Shown in pieces: positions 23,706 to 33,470 of a stretch of DNA of 64,000 nucleotides. Source of the DNA: Alkalimonas mucilaginosa (GTDB taxonomy: Bacteria; Pseudomonadota; Gammaproteobacteria; Enterobacterales; Alteromonadaceae). The stretch is from NCBI RefSeq assembly GCF_036327005.1, contig NZ_JAUGZK010000003.1, positions 1-64,000 of the forward strand, given 5' to 3'. The notes under the pieces are model-generated. The model worked only from the letters and a program-made list of their open reading frames with translations. It was not told where the DNA came from and searched no databases. Each line of letters opens with the position of its first letter. The stretch's first letter is position 1. The position numbers and the translations under genes are program-made.

Positions 23706-24473
23706 CTATTGCATTAAAGGAGAGTCTGATAAATTAAAATCGTAACCCTCAATAGTGGCCTGTACCACTAAGGTATGGATGTACTGGGCGATGGCTTTGC
23801 GCCGTACTTTTTCATTCAGGTAATCGGCAATTTTCTGCTCTACAGCTGCAAGGGGCAGCGGCTGGCCGGCGATTTTTTGCTGAATAAAGACCAGATGAAA
23901 GCCATAGCGGCTTTCAACCGGCGCGGGCATCAGGCCCGCCTCAGCTGCGAACAGTTGGCGCTCAAATTCCGGCACGGTCTGGCCTTTGCTGATTTGGCCT
24001 AAGCTGCCACCGGTCTGGCTGGAAGGGCAGGCGGAGTATTTGCGCGCCAGTTCAGCAAAAGCCTGGCCTTGCTGCAGTTGTTGCAGCAATTCTTCGGCCA
24101 GTGCTTTGGCGTGCACCCGCTCTTGGTCATCATCCGGCGCTGCGGCCAGCAGAATGTGTTGCACTTCGAGCAAGGGAGAGCTGGTAAAACGCTGTGGGTT
24201 TTGCTGGTAGTAGTGCTCGCATTCTTGCCGGCTGGCGGTCGGAATGGGCACTTCGCGTTCAATCAGCTGTTCCAGGTAATCGTGTTCGCTGGTGCTGCTT
24301 TGATTGGTGGCTACTTCCAACCCAAGCTGCTGGGCGCGTTGGCGCAGTAGCTCGGCAATCACCAGTGACTCGGCAGCTTTTAGCATGGCAGCGCGCTGCG
24401 AGTCGGCAGGGTGGTACTGCATTTCTGCCAGGATGGCCTGTTCAGAAATTTGGGTTTGGTTGACTTGGATCAT
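23706..24473 (-). CDS. PpiC-type (parvulin) peptidyl-prolyl isomerase of the nar operon
   Basis: 255 residues from ATG 24473. The parvulin domain covers about 115-215 (LEVQHILLAA, ARKYSACPSSQTGGSLGQISKGQTVPEFE and RYGFHLVFI as landmarks). The N-terminal part is helical, as in NifM-like proteins. No signal peptide is seen, so it should be cytoplasmic. The gene follows narI, the same position a PpiC gene takes in Pseudomonas nar operons, and it may help NarG or NarH fold. Confidence 0.88.
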   Translation of the reverse strand: MIQVNQTQISEQAILAEMQYHPADSQRAAMLKAAESLVIAELLRQRAQQLGLEVATNQSSTSEHDYLEQLIEREVPIPTASRQECEHYYQQNPQRFTSSPLLEVQHILLAAAPDDDQERVHAKALAEELLQQLQQGQAFAELARKYSACPSSQTGGSLGQISKGQTVPEFERQLFAAEAGLMPAPVESRYGFHLVFIQQKIAGQPLPLAAVEQKIADYLNEKVRRKAIAQYIHTLVVQATIEGYDFNLSDSPLMQ

Positions 24474-24621
24474 TTGAAATTTCCTATGGACCAAAAGGTG
24501 TTTGTTTATACCGCGATCTGGCAGAGCTGGATGGTGGAGCAAAAATCAGGGCCTGACCAGCATCCATGCTGTTCAGGTCCCCTTTATTGCTTCCCCCAGC
24601 ATCGCCTTCAGACATTGGTGT

Positions 24622-25320
24622 TTAAGCCTTACGGCCACCAAAGCGACGGCGTACCACCTGATAGTTGCGGCCGAAGTAACCAACCGGCACGCTCCAGATA
24701 TGCACCAGGCGGCTGAACGGGAACAGCACGAACAAGGTCACACCCCAGAAGATATGGGCTTTGTAAATCCAGTGCAGATCCGCGACAAAACCAATGGCTT
24801 CAGCCGGACGGAAGGTCAGCAGGTAACGCGACCAGCTCATCAGATCTTTCATCACATAGCCGTCCATATGACCGGTGGAGACAAAGATGGTCAGAATGCC
24901 CAGGATCAGCTGCCAGTAAATCAGCAGCAAAATCAGCGTATCCATGGTCGAGCTGCTGGCGCGTACCCGTGGATTGAACAAGCGGCGGTACACCAGCATG
25001 GTCATGCCGATAAAACAGATCAGACCGAAGAAGCCACCGACGCCCATGGCAATCAGCTGTTTGCCTGCCAGAGTAATGCCAAGGAAATCCCAGACTTCGT
25101 AGGGGATCACCAGGCCAGCAAAGTGACCGGCAAAGATCATAATGATGCCGACATGGAAAAACACACTGGCCACGCGGAAGTACTTTTTATCCAGCATCTG
25201 ACTGGACTGGGCTTTCCAGCTGTACTGCTCGCGATCATAGCGCAGCAGGCTGCCCAGAAAGAAAATCACCGAAGCAATGTAAGGGTAGATCCCAAACAAC
25301 AACATATCTGTAAAGTTCAT
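24622..25320 (-). CDS. narI: Respiratory nitrate reductase gamma subunit NarI
   Basis: 232 residues from ATG 25320, which overlaps the narJ stop as ATGA. Five membrane helices carry the two b-type hemes; histidines in FFHVGIIMIFAGHFAGL and in the KAHIFWGVTLFVLFPFSRLVHIWS region are the expected ligands. It takes electrons from quinol in the membrane and passes them to NarH. Part of narGHJI-ppiC. Confidence 0.96.
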   Translation of the reverse strand: MNFTDMLLFGIYPYIASVIFFLGSLLRYDREQYSWKAQSSQMLDKKYFRVASVFFHVGIIMIFAGHFAGLVIPYEVWDFLGITLAGKQLIAMGVGGFFGLICFIGMTMLVYRRLFNPRVRASSSTMDTLILLLIYWQLILGILTIFVSTGHMDGYVMKDLMSWSRYLLTFRPAEAIGFVADLHWIYKAHIFWGVTLFVLFPFSRLVHIWSVPVGYFGRNYQVVRRRFGGRKA

Positions 25321-26057
25321 GACGCAACTCCTGAGCGGACAGTGTTTCCGGGTGCCTGGCTGGCATCGGTCCATTGCAGTGGTACGTGGTGATCGCGCCG
25401 CTGCTTTTCAGAGGGTTTGTGGCTGCTGCCGCAGCCATCCTGTTCTGAGCCCGGGCCAAAGGTCACCATTTCTTCTTCCCAGACTTTATCCAGCGCTTCT
25501 TTGGTATCGTCGCGCTGCTCGTTTTTCAGCTGCTCGCGCACCGAGTCCAGTTCCACATCGACCCCAGACAGTTCCAGCAAAGCACTGAACAGCACCTGAT
25601 AATTGCAGTTGCGCTGCTCCAGCCGGCACAGCAGCACCGACAGAATATGCGCCACTTCAGCCAGGCCCAGAGCGGCATTCTCGTCGCCCTGAGTGCTTAA
25701 GAACTCCAGGTATAGCGGCAGATGATCCGGCAGCTCGCGCACATCAATCTGCAGGCCAGCCGACTTGTACTGATTCATCAAATCGACCATGGCCTGACCA
25801 CGGTCACGCGACTCGCCATGCAGGTGCTCAAACAGCAGCAAGGACAAGGAGCGGCCGCGCTCAAACAGGCCGTCGTAATCGGACTGCCAGTCCATCAAAT
25901 CGCCGCTAAAGCGTTGCTCGATAAAATCGAGCAGGCCTTGTTGCTGCGCTTCAGACAGCGGCGACTCCGCCACCAGTTGTCTGGCGTCGGCTTTGGCTGC
26001 CAACAGCGCTTCGGTTGGGTATTCCAGCAACAGGGAAATCAGTTGTAGTATGCGCAT
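25317..26057 (-). CDS. narJ: Nitrate reductase molybdenum cofactor assembly chaperone NarJ
   Basis: 246 residues. The helical NarJ/TorD-type chaperone core starts MRILQLISLLLEYPTEALL and includes LFEHLHGESRDRGQAMVDLM and LPDHLPLYLEFLS, which are family hallmarks. It guides cofactor insertion into NarG and is not part of the final enzyme. It starts 3 bp after narH and overlaps narI. Confidence 0.95.
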   Translation of the reverse strand: MRILQLISLLLEYPTEALLAAKADARQLVAESPLSEAQQQGLLDFIEQRFSGDLMDWQSDYDGLFERGRSLSLLLFEHLHGESRDRGQAMVDLMNQYKSAGLQIDVRELPDHLPLYLEFLSTQGDENAALGLAEVAHILSVLLCRLEQRNCNYQVLFSALLELSGVDVELDSVREQLKNEQRDDTKEALDKVWEEEMVTFGPGSEQDGCGSSHKPSEKQRRDHHVPLQWTDASQAPGNTVRSGVAS

Positions 26058-26060
26058 GCC

Positions 26061-27596
26061 TTACTCCTTTACCGTGACCGGGATCACTTTGCGGACCCCT
26101 TTGCTGCTGCCACCAAAGATGTTCAGCTTGCTGTCACCACCGCCACAGCCATTGCCGAAGCTAAAGCCACATTCGCCTTTTAAATCGTAGGCATTTTCGG
26201 CGTAAGCCCGGTGGCTGGTTGGGATAACAAAACGATCTTCAAAGTTGGCCAGCGCCATGTAGCGGTACATTTCCTCGACCCTATCTTTGCTCAGGCCGAC
26301 CTGCTTCAGCACTTCCAGATCTTCCACGCCATCCACCTGCTGCGAGCGTTTATAGGCCCGCATCGCGATCATCCGCTCCAGCGCCCGAACGACCGGTGCT
26401 TCGTCGCCTGCGGTCAGCATATTGGCCAGGTAACGCAGCGGAATGCGCAGCGATTTCAGATCCGGGATTTCACCGTTCATCCCGACATGGCCGGCTTCGG
26501 CCGCGCTCTGAATGGGCGACAGTGGCGGTACGTACCAGACCATCGGCAAAGTGCGGTACTCCGGGTGCAGTGGCAGCGCCACTTTCCAGTCCATCGCCAT
26601 CATGTAGACCGGTGAGCGCTGGGCGGCTTTTAACCAGTTATCCGGAATGCCTTCCTTGCGTGCCGCCTCTATCACCTTGGGATCGTGCGGGTCGAGGAAC
26701 AGGTCCAGCTGCGCCTGATACAAGTCTTTCTCGTTGGCAACGCTGGCCGCGGCTTCAATTTTGTCGGCGTCGTACAGCAGCACGCCAAGGTAGCGGATGC
26801 GGCCGACGCAGGTTTCTGAACAGGTGGTGGGCTGGCCGGCTTCAATCCGTGGGTAGCAGAAGGTGCATTTTTCCGACTTGCCGGTTTTCCAGTTGAAGTA
26901 GATTTTTTTGTACGGGCAGCCGGACACACACATCCGCCAGCCGCGGCACTTGTCTTGGTCAATCAGCACAATGCCGTCTTCTTCGCGCTTGTAAATGGCA
27001 CCACTCGGGCAAGAGGCAACACAGGTCGGGTTCAGACAGTGTTCGCACAGCCGTGGCAGGTACATCATAAAGGTCTTTTCAAACTGACCGTAGATGTCTT
27101 TTTGCACCACTTCGTTGAAGTTCTGGTCTTTTTTGCGTTTTTCGAACTCGGTACCAAGAATTTCTTCCCAGTTTGGGCCCCACTCAATTTTTTCCATCCG
27201 CTGGCCGCTGATCAGCGAGCGGGGCCGGGCGACCGGCTGGTGCTTGCTGTCTTTGGCGTTGTGCAGATGCTGGTAATCAAAATCGAACGGCTCGTAGTAG
27301 TCGTCGATTTCCGGTAGGTCCGGGTTGGCAAATAAATTCGCCAGCACCCGCAGTTTGCCACCGATTTTGGGCACCAGCTTGCCGTTGCTTTTTCGCTGCC
27401 AGCCGCCTTTCCACTTGTCCTGGTTTTCCCATTCTTTTGGAAAGCCAATGCCCGGCTTGGTTTCAACGTTGTTGAACCAGGCGTACTCCACGCCTTCGCG
27501 CGAGGTCCAGACGTTCTTGCAGGTGATGGAGCAGGTGTGACAGCCAATGCATTTGTCCAGATTCAGCACCATGCCGATTTGTGCTCTGATTTTCAT
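26061..27596 (-). CDS. narH: Respiratory nitrate reductase beta subunit NarH
   Basis: 511 residues with four iron-sulfur motifs: CIGCHTCSITCKNVW near the start, CEHCLNPTCVASCP, CRGWRMCVSGCPYKK (the Trp marks the 3Fe-4S site) and CTFCYPRIEAG with CSETC. It carries electrons from NarI heme to NarG. Size and motif order are canonical. It starts 20 bp after narG. Confidence 0.97.
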   Translation of the reverse strand: MKIRAQIGMVLNLDKCIGCHTCSITCKNVWTSREGVEYAWFNNVETKPGIGFPKEWENQDKWKGGWQRKSNGKLVPKIGGKLRVLANLFANPDLPEIDDYYEPFDFDYQHLHNAKDSKHQPVARPRSLISGQRMEKIEWGPNWEEILGTEFEKRKKDQNFNEVVQKDIYGQFEKTFMMYLPRLCEHCLNPTCVASCPSGAIYKREEDGIVLIDQDKCRGWRMCVSGCPYKKIYFNWKTGKSEKCTFCYPRIEAGQPTTCSETCVGRIRYLGVLLYDADKIEAAASVANEKDLYQAQLDLFLDPHDPKVIEAARKEGIPDNWLKAAQRSPVYMMAMDWKVALPLHPEYRTLPMVWYVPPLSPIQSAAEAGHVGMNGEIPDLKSLRIPLRYLANMLTAGDEAPVVRALERMIAMRAYKRSQQVDGVEDLEVLKQVGLSKDRVEEMYRYMALANFEDRFVIPTSHRAYAENAYDLKGECGFSFGNGCGGGDSKLNIFGGSSKGVRKVIPVTVKE

Positions 27597-27616
27597 GATA
27601 ACTCCTTACTCCAACC

Positions 27617-30600
27617 TTATTCGGTATCCAGCCAATCGACCTTGTTCATTTTGCGAACAATGACGAACTCGTCGCGGTTGCAACCGACGGTGCCGTAGTA
27701 GTTAAAGCCATAGGCCTGCTGGGCGTAGCCACCAATCATATGGGTTGGCTTCATCACGGCCCGGGTCACCGAGTTGTGAATGCCGCCGCGGCTGCCGGTC
27801 ATTTCCGAGCCCGGTACGTTCACAATCCGCTCCTGAGCGTGGTACATCATGCTCATGCCTTCCGGCACCCGCTGCGACACCACAGCCCGGGCTGAAATAG
27901 AACCATTGACGTTGAAGATTTCGATCCAGTCGTTGTCTTCAATGCCGGCGGCTTTGGCGTCGATTTCACTTAACCAGACAATGGGGCCACCGCGGGATAA
28001 GGTCAGCATCAACAGGTTGTCGGAGTAGGTGCTGTGAATGCCCCATTTCTGGTGCGGGGTGATCCAGTTCAGCACAATTTCCTTGTTGCCATTGGGCTTC
28101 TGGTTCAGCACCGGCTGCACCGTTTTCAGGTTGATTGGCGGCTTGTAACTGCACAGCTGCTCGCCAAAGTCACGCATCCACTCGTGATCCTGATAGAACT
28201 GCTGGCGGCCGGTGATGGTGCGCCATGGGATCAACTCGTGCACATTGGTGTAGCCGGCGTTGTAGGACACATGCTCATCTTCTAAACCCGACCAGGTGGG
28301 GGAGGAGATGATTTTGCGCGGCTGCGCCACGATGTCGTTGAAGCGGATCTTTTCCTCTTCTTTTGGTTTGGCCAGGTGGGTGTGATCGCGGCCGGTAATT
28401 TTGCTCAGCGCGCCCCAGGCTTTTACCGCCACATGGCCGTTGGTTTCCGGTGCCAGCGATAAAATCACTTCGCAGGCATCGACTGCCGACTCAATCTTGG
28501 CCAGGCCTTGATTGATGCCTTCGCCGGTGTGGGTGCGGTTCAGTTTACGCAGGAACTCGACTTCTTCTTTGGTATCCCAGCCAATGCCTTTGCCGCCATT
28601 GCCGATGTTTTCCATCAGCGGGCCAAGCGAGGTAAAGCGGGCGTAGGTGTTGGGGTAATCACGCTCCACCACATTGATGTGCGGCATGGTTTTCCCCGGA
28701 ATGGCTTCGCATTCGCCTTTCCACCAGGCTTTGACACCATACGGCTGGGCCAGCTCGGCCGGGGTATCGTGGTGCATCGGGGTGGTGACCACATCGGTTT
28801 CTTTGCCCAGATGGCCCACGCAGACGCGGGAGAATTCTTTGGCAATGCCTTTAAAGATGTCCCAGTCACTGCGCGCTTCCCACACCGGATCTATGGCGGC
28901 GGTCAGCGGGTGAATAAAGGGGTGCATGTCCGAGGTATTCATGTCGTCTTTTTCGTACCAGGTGGCCGTTGGCAACACGATGTCGGAATACAGACAGGTA
29001 GTGGACATCCGAAAATCCAGCGTCACGAACAAATCGACCTTGCCTTCGGCCGGCTGGTCGGTCCATTCCACATCTTCCGGTTTTTTGCCGCCAAACTCGC
29101 CCAAGTCTTTACCGAGCAAACCATGCTTGGTGCCAAGCAGATGGCGCAGCATGTATTCATGGCCTTTGCCACTGGAACCCAGCAGGTTCGAGCGCCAGAT
29201 GAACATATTGCGTGGGAAGTTTTGTGGGTTTTCCGGCTGCTCGCAGGCAAACTTGACTTTGCGCTCTTTCAGTTGCTGCAGCACATAGTCTTTTAGCTCC
29301 ACCCCGGCGGCTTTGGCTTCGGCTGCCAGGCCCAGTGGGTTCACACCAAGCTGCGGTGCGGAAGGCAGCCAGCCCATGCGCTCGGCGCGGCTGTTGAAGT
29401 CGATAATGCTGCCAGACCACTTGTCTTTGTTGGCCAGTGGCGAAATCACTTCGCTCATGTCCAGTTTTTCATAGCGCCACTGGCTGGAGTGGTTGTAGAA
29501 AAAGGAGGTACCGTTCATATGGCGTGGCGGACGTTGCCAATCCAGCGCAAAGGCCAGTGGGGCCCAGCCGGTTTGCGGCCGCAGTTTTTCCTGGCCGACA
29601 TAATGCGCCCAGCCGCCGCCGCTTTGGCCCACACAGCCACACAGCATCAGCATGTTAATAAGGCCCCGGTAGTTCATGTCCATGTGGTACCAGTGGTTCA
29701 GTGCCGCACCGACAATCACCATGGAGCGACCACGGGTTTTATCGGCGGTGCGGGCGAACTCGCGGGCAATGCGAATGACATCGGCACGTTTGACGCCGGT
29801 AATGGCTTCTTGCCAGGCTGGGGTGTACGGTACATTATCGTCAAAGCTTTTGGCGCGACTGTCATCGCCCAGGCCGTTGTCGACGCCGTAGTGCGCCAGC
29901 ATCATATCAAACACAGTGGCGACTAACGCGATGCTGCCATCGGCCAGTTGCACCCGTTTGGCTGGAATTTTACGCAGCTGAAGGTCGCTGTGCTCAGTGT
30001 GCTGGAAGTACTGGTACTCGTGCGGCGCGCCGCCAAAGTAGGGGAAGGCGACCTCGACCAGTTCGTCGTGCTGATCTTTTAAGCTCAGCATTAAATCAAC
30101 CTCACCCTGGCGGTCTTTTTGCTCCAGGTTCCACTTGGCGGCATCTTCGCCCCAGCGGTAGCCAATGGCGCCATTTGGGCTGGTCAGACGCTGATCTGCC
30201 GCATTGATGGCAATGGTTTTCCAGTCCGGGTTGTTGCTTTCACCCAGCTGATCAACCAAATCGGCCGCCCGCAGGAAGCGCCCCTGGGTTTTGTGGTCGC
30301 CGGCCTCGTCCAGCATCACCAGCATTGGCATGTCGGTGTAGCGTTTGATGTAGTCGGTAAAATAAGTGCTTGGGTTATCGACGTGGAACTCTTTTAAAAT
30401 CACATGGCTAAAGGCCATGGCAAGAGCCGCATCGGTGCCCTGACGCGGGGCCAGCCAGGTGTCACCAAACTTGGAGGCTTCCGAGTAATCTGAAGTGATG
30501 ACACAAGTTTTGGTGCCTTTGTAACGCACTTCGGTTAAAAAGTGCGCATCCGGGGTGCGGGTTTGAGGTACGTTCGAGCCCCAGACAATGATGTAGTTGG

Positions 30601-31339
30601 AGTTGTACCAGTCGGCCGACTCCGGCACGTCGGTTTGCTCTCCCCAGATTTGCGGCGAAGCCGGCGGCAGGTCGCAGTACCAGTCGTAGAAGCTTAAGCA
30701 GTTACCGCCAATCAAGGATAAGTAACGGGCACCGGCGGCGTAGGACACCATCGACATCGCCGGAATGGGCGAGAAGCCGGTGATGCGATCCGGGCCATAG
30801 GTTTTGGCGGTGTAGGTGTTGGAGGCGGCAATCAGCTCGTTCACTTCATCCCAGCTGGCGCGGACAAAACCACCCAGGCCGCGGCGCTCTTTGTAGCTTT
30901 TGGCTTTGACCGGATCGCTGATGATGGACTCCCAGGCTTTCACCGGATCGCTGTGCTGCGCTTTGGCTTCGCGCCATAGCTTCATCAGCTGGCCGCGCAT
31001 CTTGGGGTACTTTAAGCGGTTGGCACTGTAGATGTACCAGGAGTAACTGGCACCCCGCGGACAGCCACGTGGCTCATGGTTTGGTAAGTCCGGCCGGGTG
31101 CGTGGGTAATCGGTCTGCTGGGTTTCCCAGGTGACCAGGCCATCTTTGACGTAGATTTTCCAGCTGCACGAGCCGGTGCAGTTGACGCCATGGGTCGAGC
31201 GAACCACTTTGTCGTGCTGCCAGCGCTGGCGGTAGCCTTGCTCCCAGCTGCGGTCCTGATCGGTGGTAACGCCATGCCCGTCGGAGAAGGGCTCTTTGCG
31301 CGCAGTAAAATAGCGCAGTTTGTCGAGTAGGTGACTCAT
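27617..31339 (-). CDS. narG: Respiratory nitrate reductase alpha subunit NarG
   Basis: 1240 residues, the usual length. The N-terminal HGVNCTGSC gives the His/Cys ligands of the FS0 cluster. YNSNYIIVWGSNVPQTRTPDAHF holds the Asp region that binds molybdenum, and the bis-MGD domains follow in the expected order. It reduces nitrate to nitrite on the cytoplasmic side. First gene of the operon. Upstream lie a perfect FNR box at about -86 to -99 from the ATG and a NarL-like site further out. Confidence 0.98.
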   Translation of the reverse strand: MSHLLDKLRYFTARKEPFSDGHGVTTDQDRSWEQGYRQRWQHDKVVRSTHGVNCTGSCSWKIYVKDGLVTWETQQTDYPRTRPDLPNHEPRGCPRGASYSWYIYSANRLKYPKMRGQLMKLWREAKAQHSDPVKAWESIISDPVKAKSYKERRGLGGFVRASWDEVNELIAASNTYTAKTYGPDRITGFSPIPAMSMVSYAAGARYLSLIGGNCLSFYDWYCDLPPASPQIWGEQTDVPESADWYNSNYIIVWGSNVPQTRTPDAHFLTEVRYKGTKTCVITSDYSEASKFGDTWLAPRQGTDAALAMAFSHVILKEFHVDNPSTYFTDYIKRYTDMPMLVMLDEAGDHKTQGRFLRAADLVDQLGESNNPDWKTIAINAADQRLTSPNGAIGYRWGEDAAKWNLEQKDRQGEVDLMLSLKDQHDELVEVAFPYFGGAPHEYQYFQHTEHSDLQLRKIPAKRVQLADGSIALVATVFDMMLAHYGVDNGLGDDSRAKSFDDNVPYTPAWQEAITGVKRADVIRIAREFARTADKTRGRSMVIVGAALNHWYHMDMNYRGLINMLMLCGCVGQSGGGWAHYVGQEKLRPQTGWAPLAFALDWQRPPRHMNGTSFFYNHSSQWRYEKLDMSEVISPLANKDKWSGSIIDFNSRAERMGWLPSAPQLGVNPLGLAAEAKAAGVELKDYVLQQLKERKVKFACEQPENPQNFPRNMFIWRSNLLGSSGKGHEYMLRHLLGTKHGLLGKDLGEFGGKKPEDVEWTDQPAEGKVDLFVTLDFRMSTTCLYSDIVLPTATWYEKDDMNTSDMHPFIHPLTAAIDPVWEARSDWDIFKGIAKEFSRVCVGHLGKETDVVTTPMHHDTPAELAQPYGVKAWWKGECEAIPGKTMPHINVVERDYPNTYARFTSLGPLMENIGNGGKGIGWDTKEEVEFLRKLNRTHTGEGINQGLAKIESAVDACEVILSLAPETNGHVAVKAWGALSKITGRDHTHLAKPKEEEKIRFNDIVAQPRKIISSPTWSGLEDEHVSYNAGYTNVHELIPWRTITGRQQFYQDHEWMRDFGEQLCSYKPPINLKTVQPVLNQKPNGNKEIVLNWITPHQKWGIHSTYSDNLLMLTLSRGGPIVWLSEIDAKAAGIEDNDWIEIFNVNGSISARAVVSQRVPEGMSMMYHAQERIVNVPGSEMTGSRGGIHNSVTRAVMKPTHMIGGYAQQAYGFNYYGTVGCNRDEFVIVRKMNKVDWLDTE

Positions 31340-31424
31340 CGTACACTCCTGGTCTTGTCCTGCATGAACAGACGGTTTTTACTTATTCAGTAGGCACATC
31401 ATAGAAAGAACCGCTTAATGATGC

Positions 31425-31438
31425 TTGATTTGGATCAA
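31425..31438. promoter_or_regulatory. FNR/Anr box upstream of narG
   Basis: TTGATTTGGATCAA is a perfect TTGAT-N4-ATCAA site, 86-99 bp before the narG ATG. Confidence 0.85.
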
Positions 31439-31476
31439 GGCTGCCACTTAGCTAACTTACTGATTAAGAAGGGTAA

Positions 31477-31492
31477 TACCTACTAAGTGGTA
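31477..31492. promoter_or_regulatory. NarL-like 7-2-7 site between narG and narX
   Basis: TACCTAC-TA-AGTGGTA resembles the NarL head-to-head pair TACYYMT-N2-AKRRGTA with one mismatch per half. It lies about 140 bp before narG and 185 bp before narX. Confidence 0.55.
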
Positions 31493-31542
31493 GTGTGTTT
31501 TGGGGCTAAATGCCTGAAAATGCTGGGGCTGAAATCACGGAA

Positions 31543-31590
31543 CTACCCCCTTGGTGTGGTGTGCTAAGTGGGGTGGGGCAAAGGGGGTAG
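31543..31590. promoter_or_regulatory. Long inverted repeat before narX
   Basis: CTACCCCCTT (31543-31552) and AAGGGGGTAG (31581-31590) are perfect inverted repeats 28 bp apart. Each contains TACCCCC or its complement, close to a NarL heptamer. They sit 87-134 bp before the narX start and may be extra NarL contacts. Confidence 0.4.
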
Positions 31591-31676
31591 CTCGATTGTG
31601 CCGGCTGCAGGAACAATCGCGGCTGCATGCTGCTGCTTTTCAGGTTATGCTTAGATGAATTCGCATTGGAGATACT

Positions 31677-33470
31677 ATGCGCCCTTTTTCCGTCGTTACC
31701 CGTATTAACATTGCGCTGGCTTGCATCGTGACGCTGGCGCTGACCACCATGATGGTGTCGTACTGGTTGTCGGATAAAGCCGACAGCGATGCCCATGCGG
31801 TCAATGTGGCGGGCTCCTTGCGGATGCAAAGTTACCGGCTGGCCTGGCTGAAATTGCAGCAAGAACCTGAACGCTTAGCCGGGGCAAAACAGCAGTTAAA
31901 CAGCAGTTGGCAGCATCCGGTATTTAAACGTTTTTTGCACCAGCCAGAGATCCAGGCCAAGTACGATACTGCTTATCAGCATTGGGTGACGGTGGCACCG
32001 TTGCTGGCGGCCGAACAAACCGATATTGCTGAGCTGGAGTCCGTATTGACCGAGCAAGTCCGATTGCTGGATGAGCTGGTACTGGCCATTCAGCAGGATG
32101 CTGAGCAAAAAGTACGGGCCTTTCGCACCGTCCAGGTAGTGGCGGTGCTGGCGACCATTTTGCTGTCCATTGTTGTGATGTACTGGCTGAGGGTGATGGT
32201 GCAGGAGCCATTGCAGGACTTGATAAAAGGCGCCAGACGCATTGCGCAGGGCGATTTTACCCATCGTATTACAGTGCAGCAGCAGGATGAACTGGGCACT
32301 TTGGCGCACAGCTTTAATAAAATGAACAGTGCCATTGGTTACATGTACGGCAATCTGGAAAAGCGGGTGCAGCAGCAAACCGAAGCGCTACAGCACAGCA
32401 ACACCCGTTTGCAGTTTTTGTTTGATATTGCCCGCAGCATCAGCGAGCACAGTCTGCACTCGGCCGATTTTTCCGAGCTGGTGACCGAGCTGCAGACCAT
32501 TTTAAGTACCGATGAGCTGGAGCTGTGCCTGTTAACAGAGCAGGGCTCCAGCCCCTACTTACAAGTGCAACCGGAACAAAATCCACACATGCACTGCGTT
32601 AAAACCAGTTGTCAGGATTGTGTGTCGCAAGGGCAGGATATCCGTACCGAGCAAGCGCAGCTGGTGTATCGCTATCCTCTGGACAGAGAGCAGCACCACT
32701 TTGGCGTGCTGGTGGTTCGGCAGGCTAAGGATAAGCCTTTGCACGACTGGCAGCAGCAATTACTGCAATCGGTGGCTGATTTGCTGGCACTGGCGCTAAG
32801 TTTAAAAGGCGAAGAGGAGCAGGTACGACGTTTGGCCCTGATGCAGGAGCGCTCGGTGATTGCCCGTGAGCTGCACGACTCTCTGGCCCAATCCTTATCC
32901 TACTTAAAAATCCAGGTAACCCGGCTGAATAAAGGCCTGGCCAGTGACAACAAAGCCATGCTGCAGGATGTAGCCGATGAACTGAAAGAAGGTTTAAGTT
33001 CGGCCTACCGGCAGCTGCGAGAACTGCTCACCACTTTCCGGCTTAAGGTGGATGGGGCAGGGTTGCACCAGGCTTTGCAAACCACCGTCAAACAACTGAC
33101 TGAACAATCCAGCCTGCGGATCCGCCTGGATTATCAACTGGAGCACTTGCCACTGACGCCGACCGAAGAAATACATTTGCTGCAGATCATTCGCGAAGCC
33201 AGCCAAAATGCCGTGCATCACAGCCAGGGCTCAGAGCTGTCGATAGAGCTGCGTCAGGGCAAAGACAAAGCGATAGAGTTACGACTGGAGGATAATGGCG
33301 TGGGCCTGCCGGCGCAGCCGGAAAAGCTCAATCACTATGGTCTGGCCATTATGCAGGAGCGCAGCCGGCAGCTTGGTGGCGATTTACAACTAAAAAACCG
33401 GCCTGAAGGAGGCACCGGTCTTTATTTCCGCTTTATACCTGAGTGCATGGCGCAACTGGCCAGCGCTTAA
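31677..33470 (+). CDS. narX: Nitrate/nitrite sensor histidine kinase NarX
   Basis: 597 residues. Membrane helices at about 8-30 and 152-172 enclose a periplasmic domain with the P-box NVAGSLRMQSYRL (43-55) that binds nitrate. A HAMP domain follows (to about 225). The central module holds a Cys cluster (C307, C312, C315), as in NarX. The kinase box RELHDSLAQSLSYL has the phospho-acceptor H400, and the ATPase domain ends the protein. It should phosphorylate the NarL encoded at 38.9 kb. It is separated from narL by narK, an SBP gene and a c-di-GMP gene, which is unusual. Confidence 0.94.
   Translation: MRPFSVVTRINIALACIVTLALTTMMVSYWLSDKADSDAHAVNVAGSLRMQSYRLAWLKLQQEPERLAGAKQQLNSSWQHPVFKRFLHQPEIQAKYDTAYQHWVTVAPLLAAEQTDIAELESVLTEQVRLLDELVLAIQQDAEQKVRAFRTVQVVAVLATILLSIVVMYWLRVMVQEPLQDLIKGARRIAQGDFTHRITVQQQDELGTLAHSFNKMNSAIGYMYGNLEKRVQQQTEALQHSNTRLQFLFDIARSISEHSLHSADFSELVTELQTILSTDELELCLLTEQGSSPYLQVQPEQNPHMHCVKTSCQDCVSQGQDIRTEQAQLVYRYPLDREQHHFGVLVVRQAKDKPLHDWQQQLLQSVADLLALALSLKGEEEQVRRLALMQERSVIARELHDSLAQSLSYLKIQVTRLNKGLASDNKAMLQDVADELKEGLSSAYRQLRELLTTFRLKVDGAGLHQALQTTVKQLTEQSSLRIRLDYQLEHLPLTPTEEIHLLQIIREASQNAVHHSQGSELSIELRQGKDKAIELRLEDNGVGLPAQPEKLNHYGLAIMQERSRQLGGDLQLKNRPEGGTGLYFRFIPECMAQLASA

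Noticed and set aside
24465..24478. TTGACTTGGATCAT, similar to an FNR box
   Set aside because: Two mismatches and it lies across the start codon of the ppiC gene, inside the nar operon; probably coding by chance.
28508..29296. 262-codon plus-strand frame inside narG
   Set aside because: Antisense shadow of the narG coding sequence, with no ribosome site and no recognisable domain.
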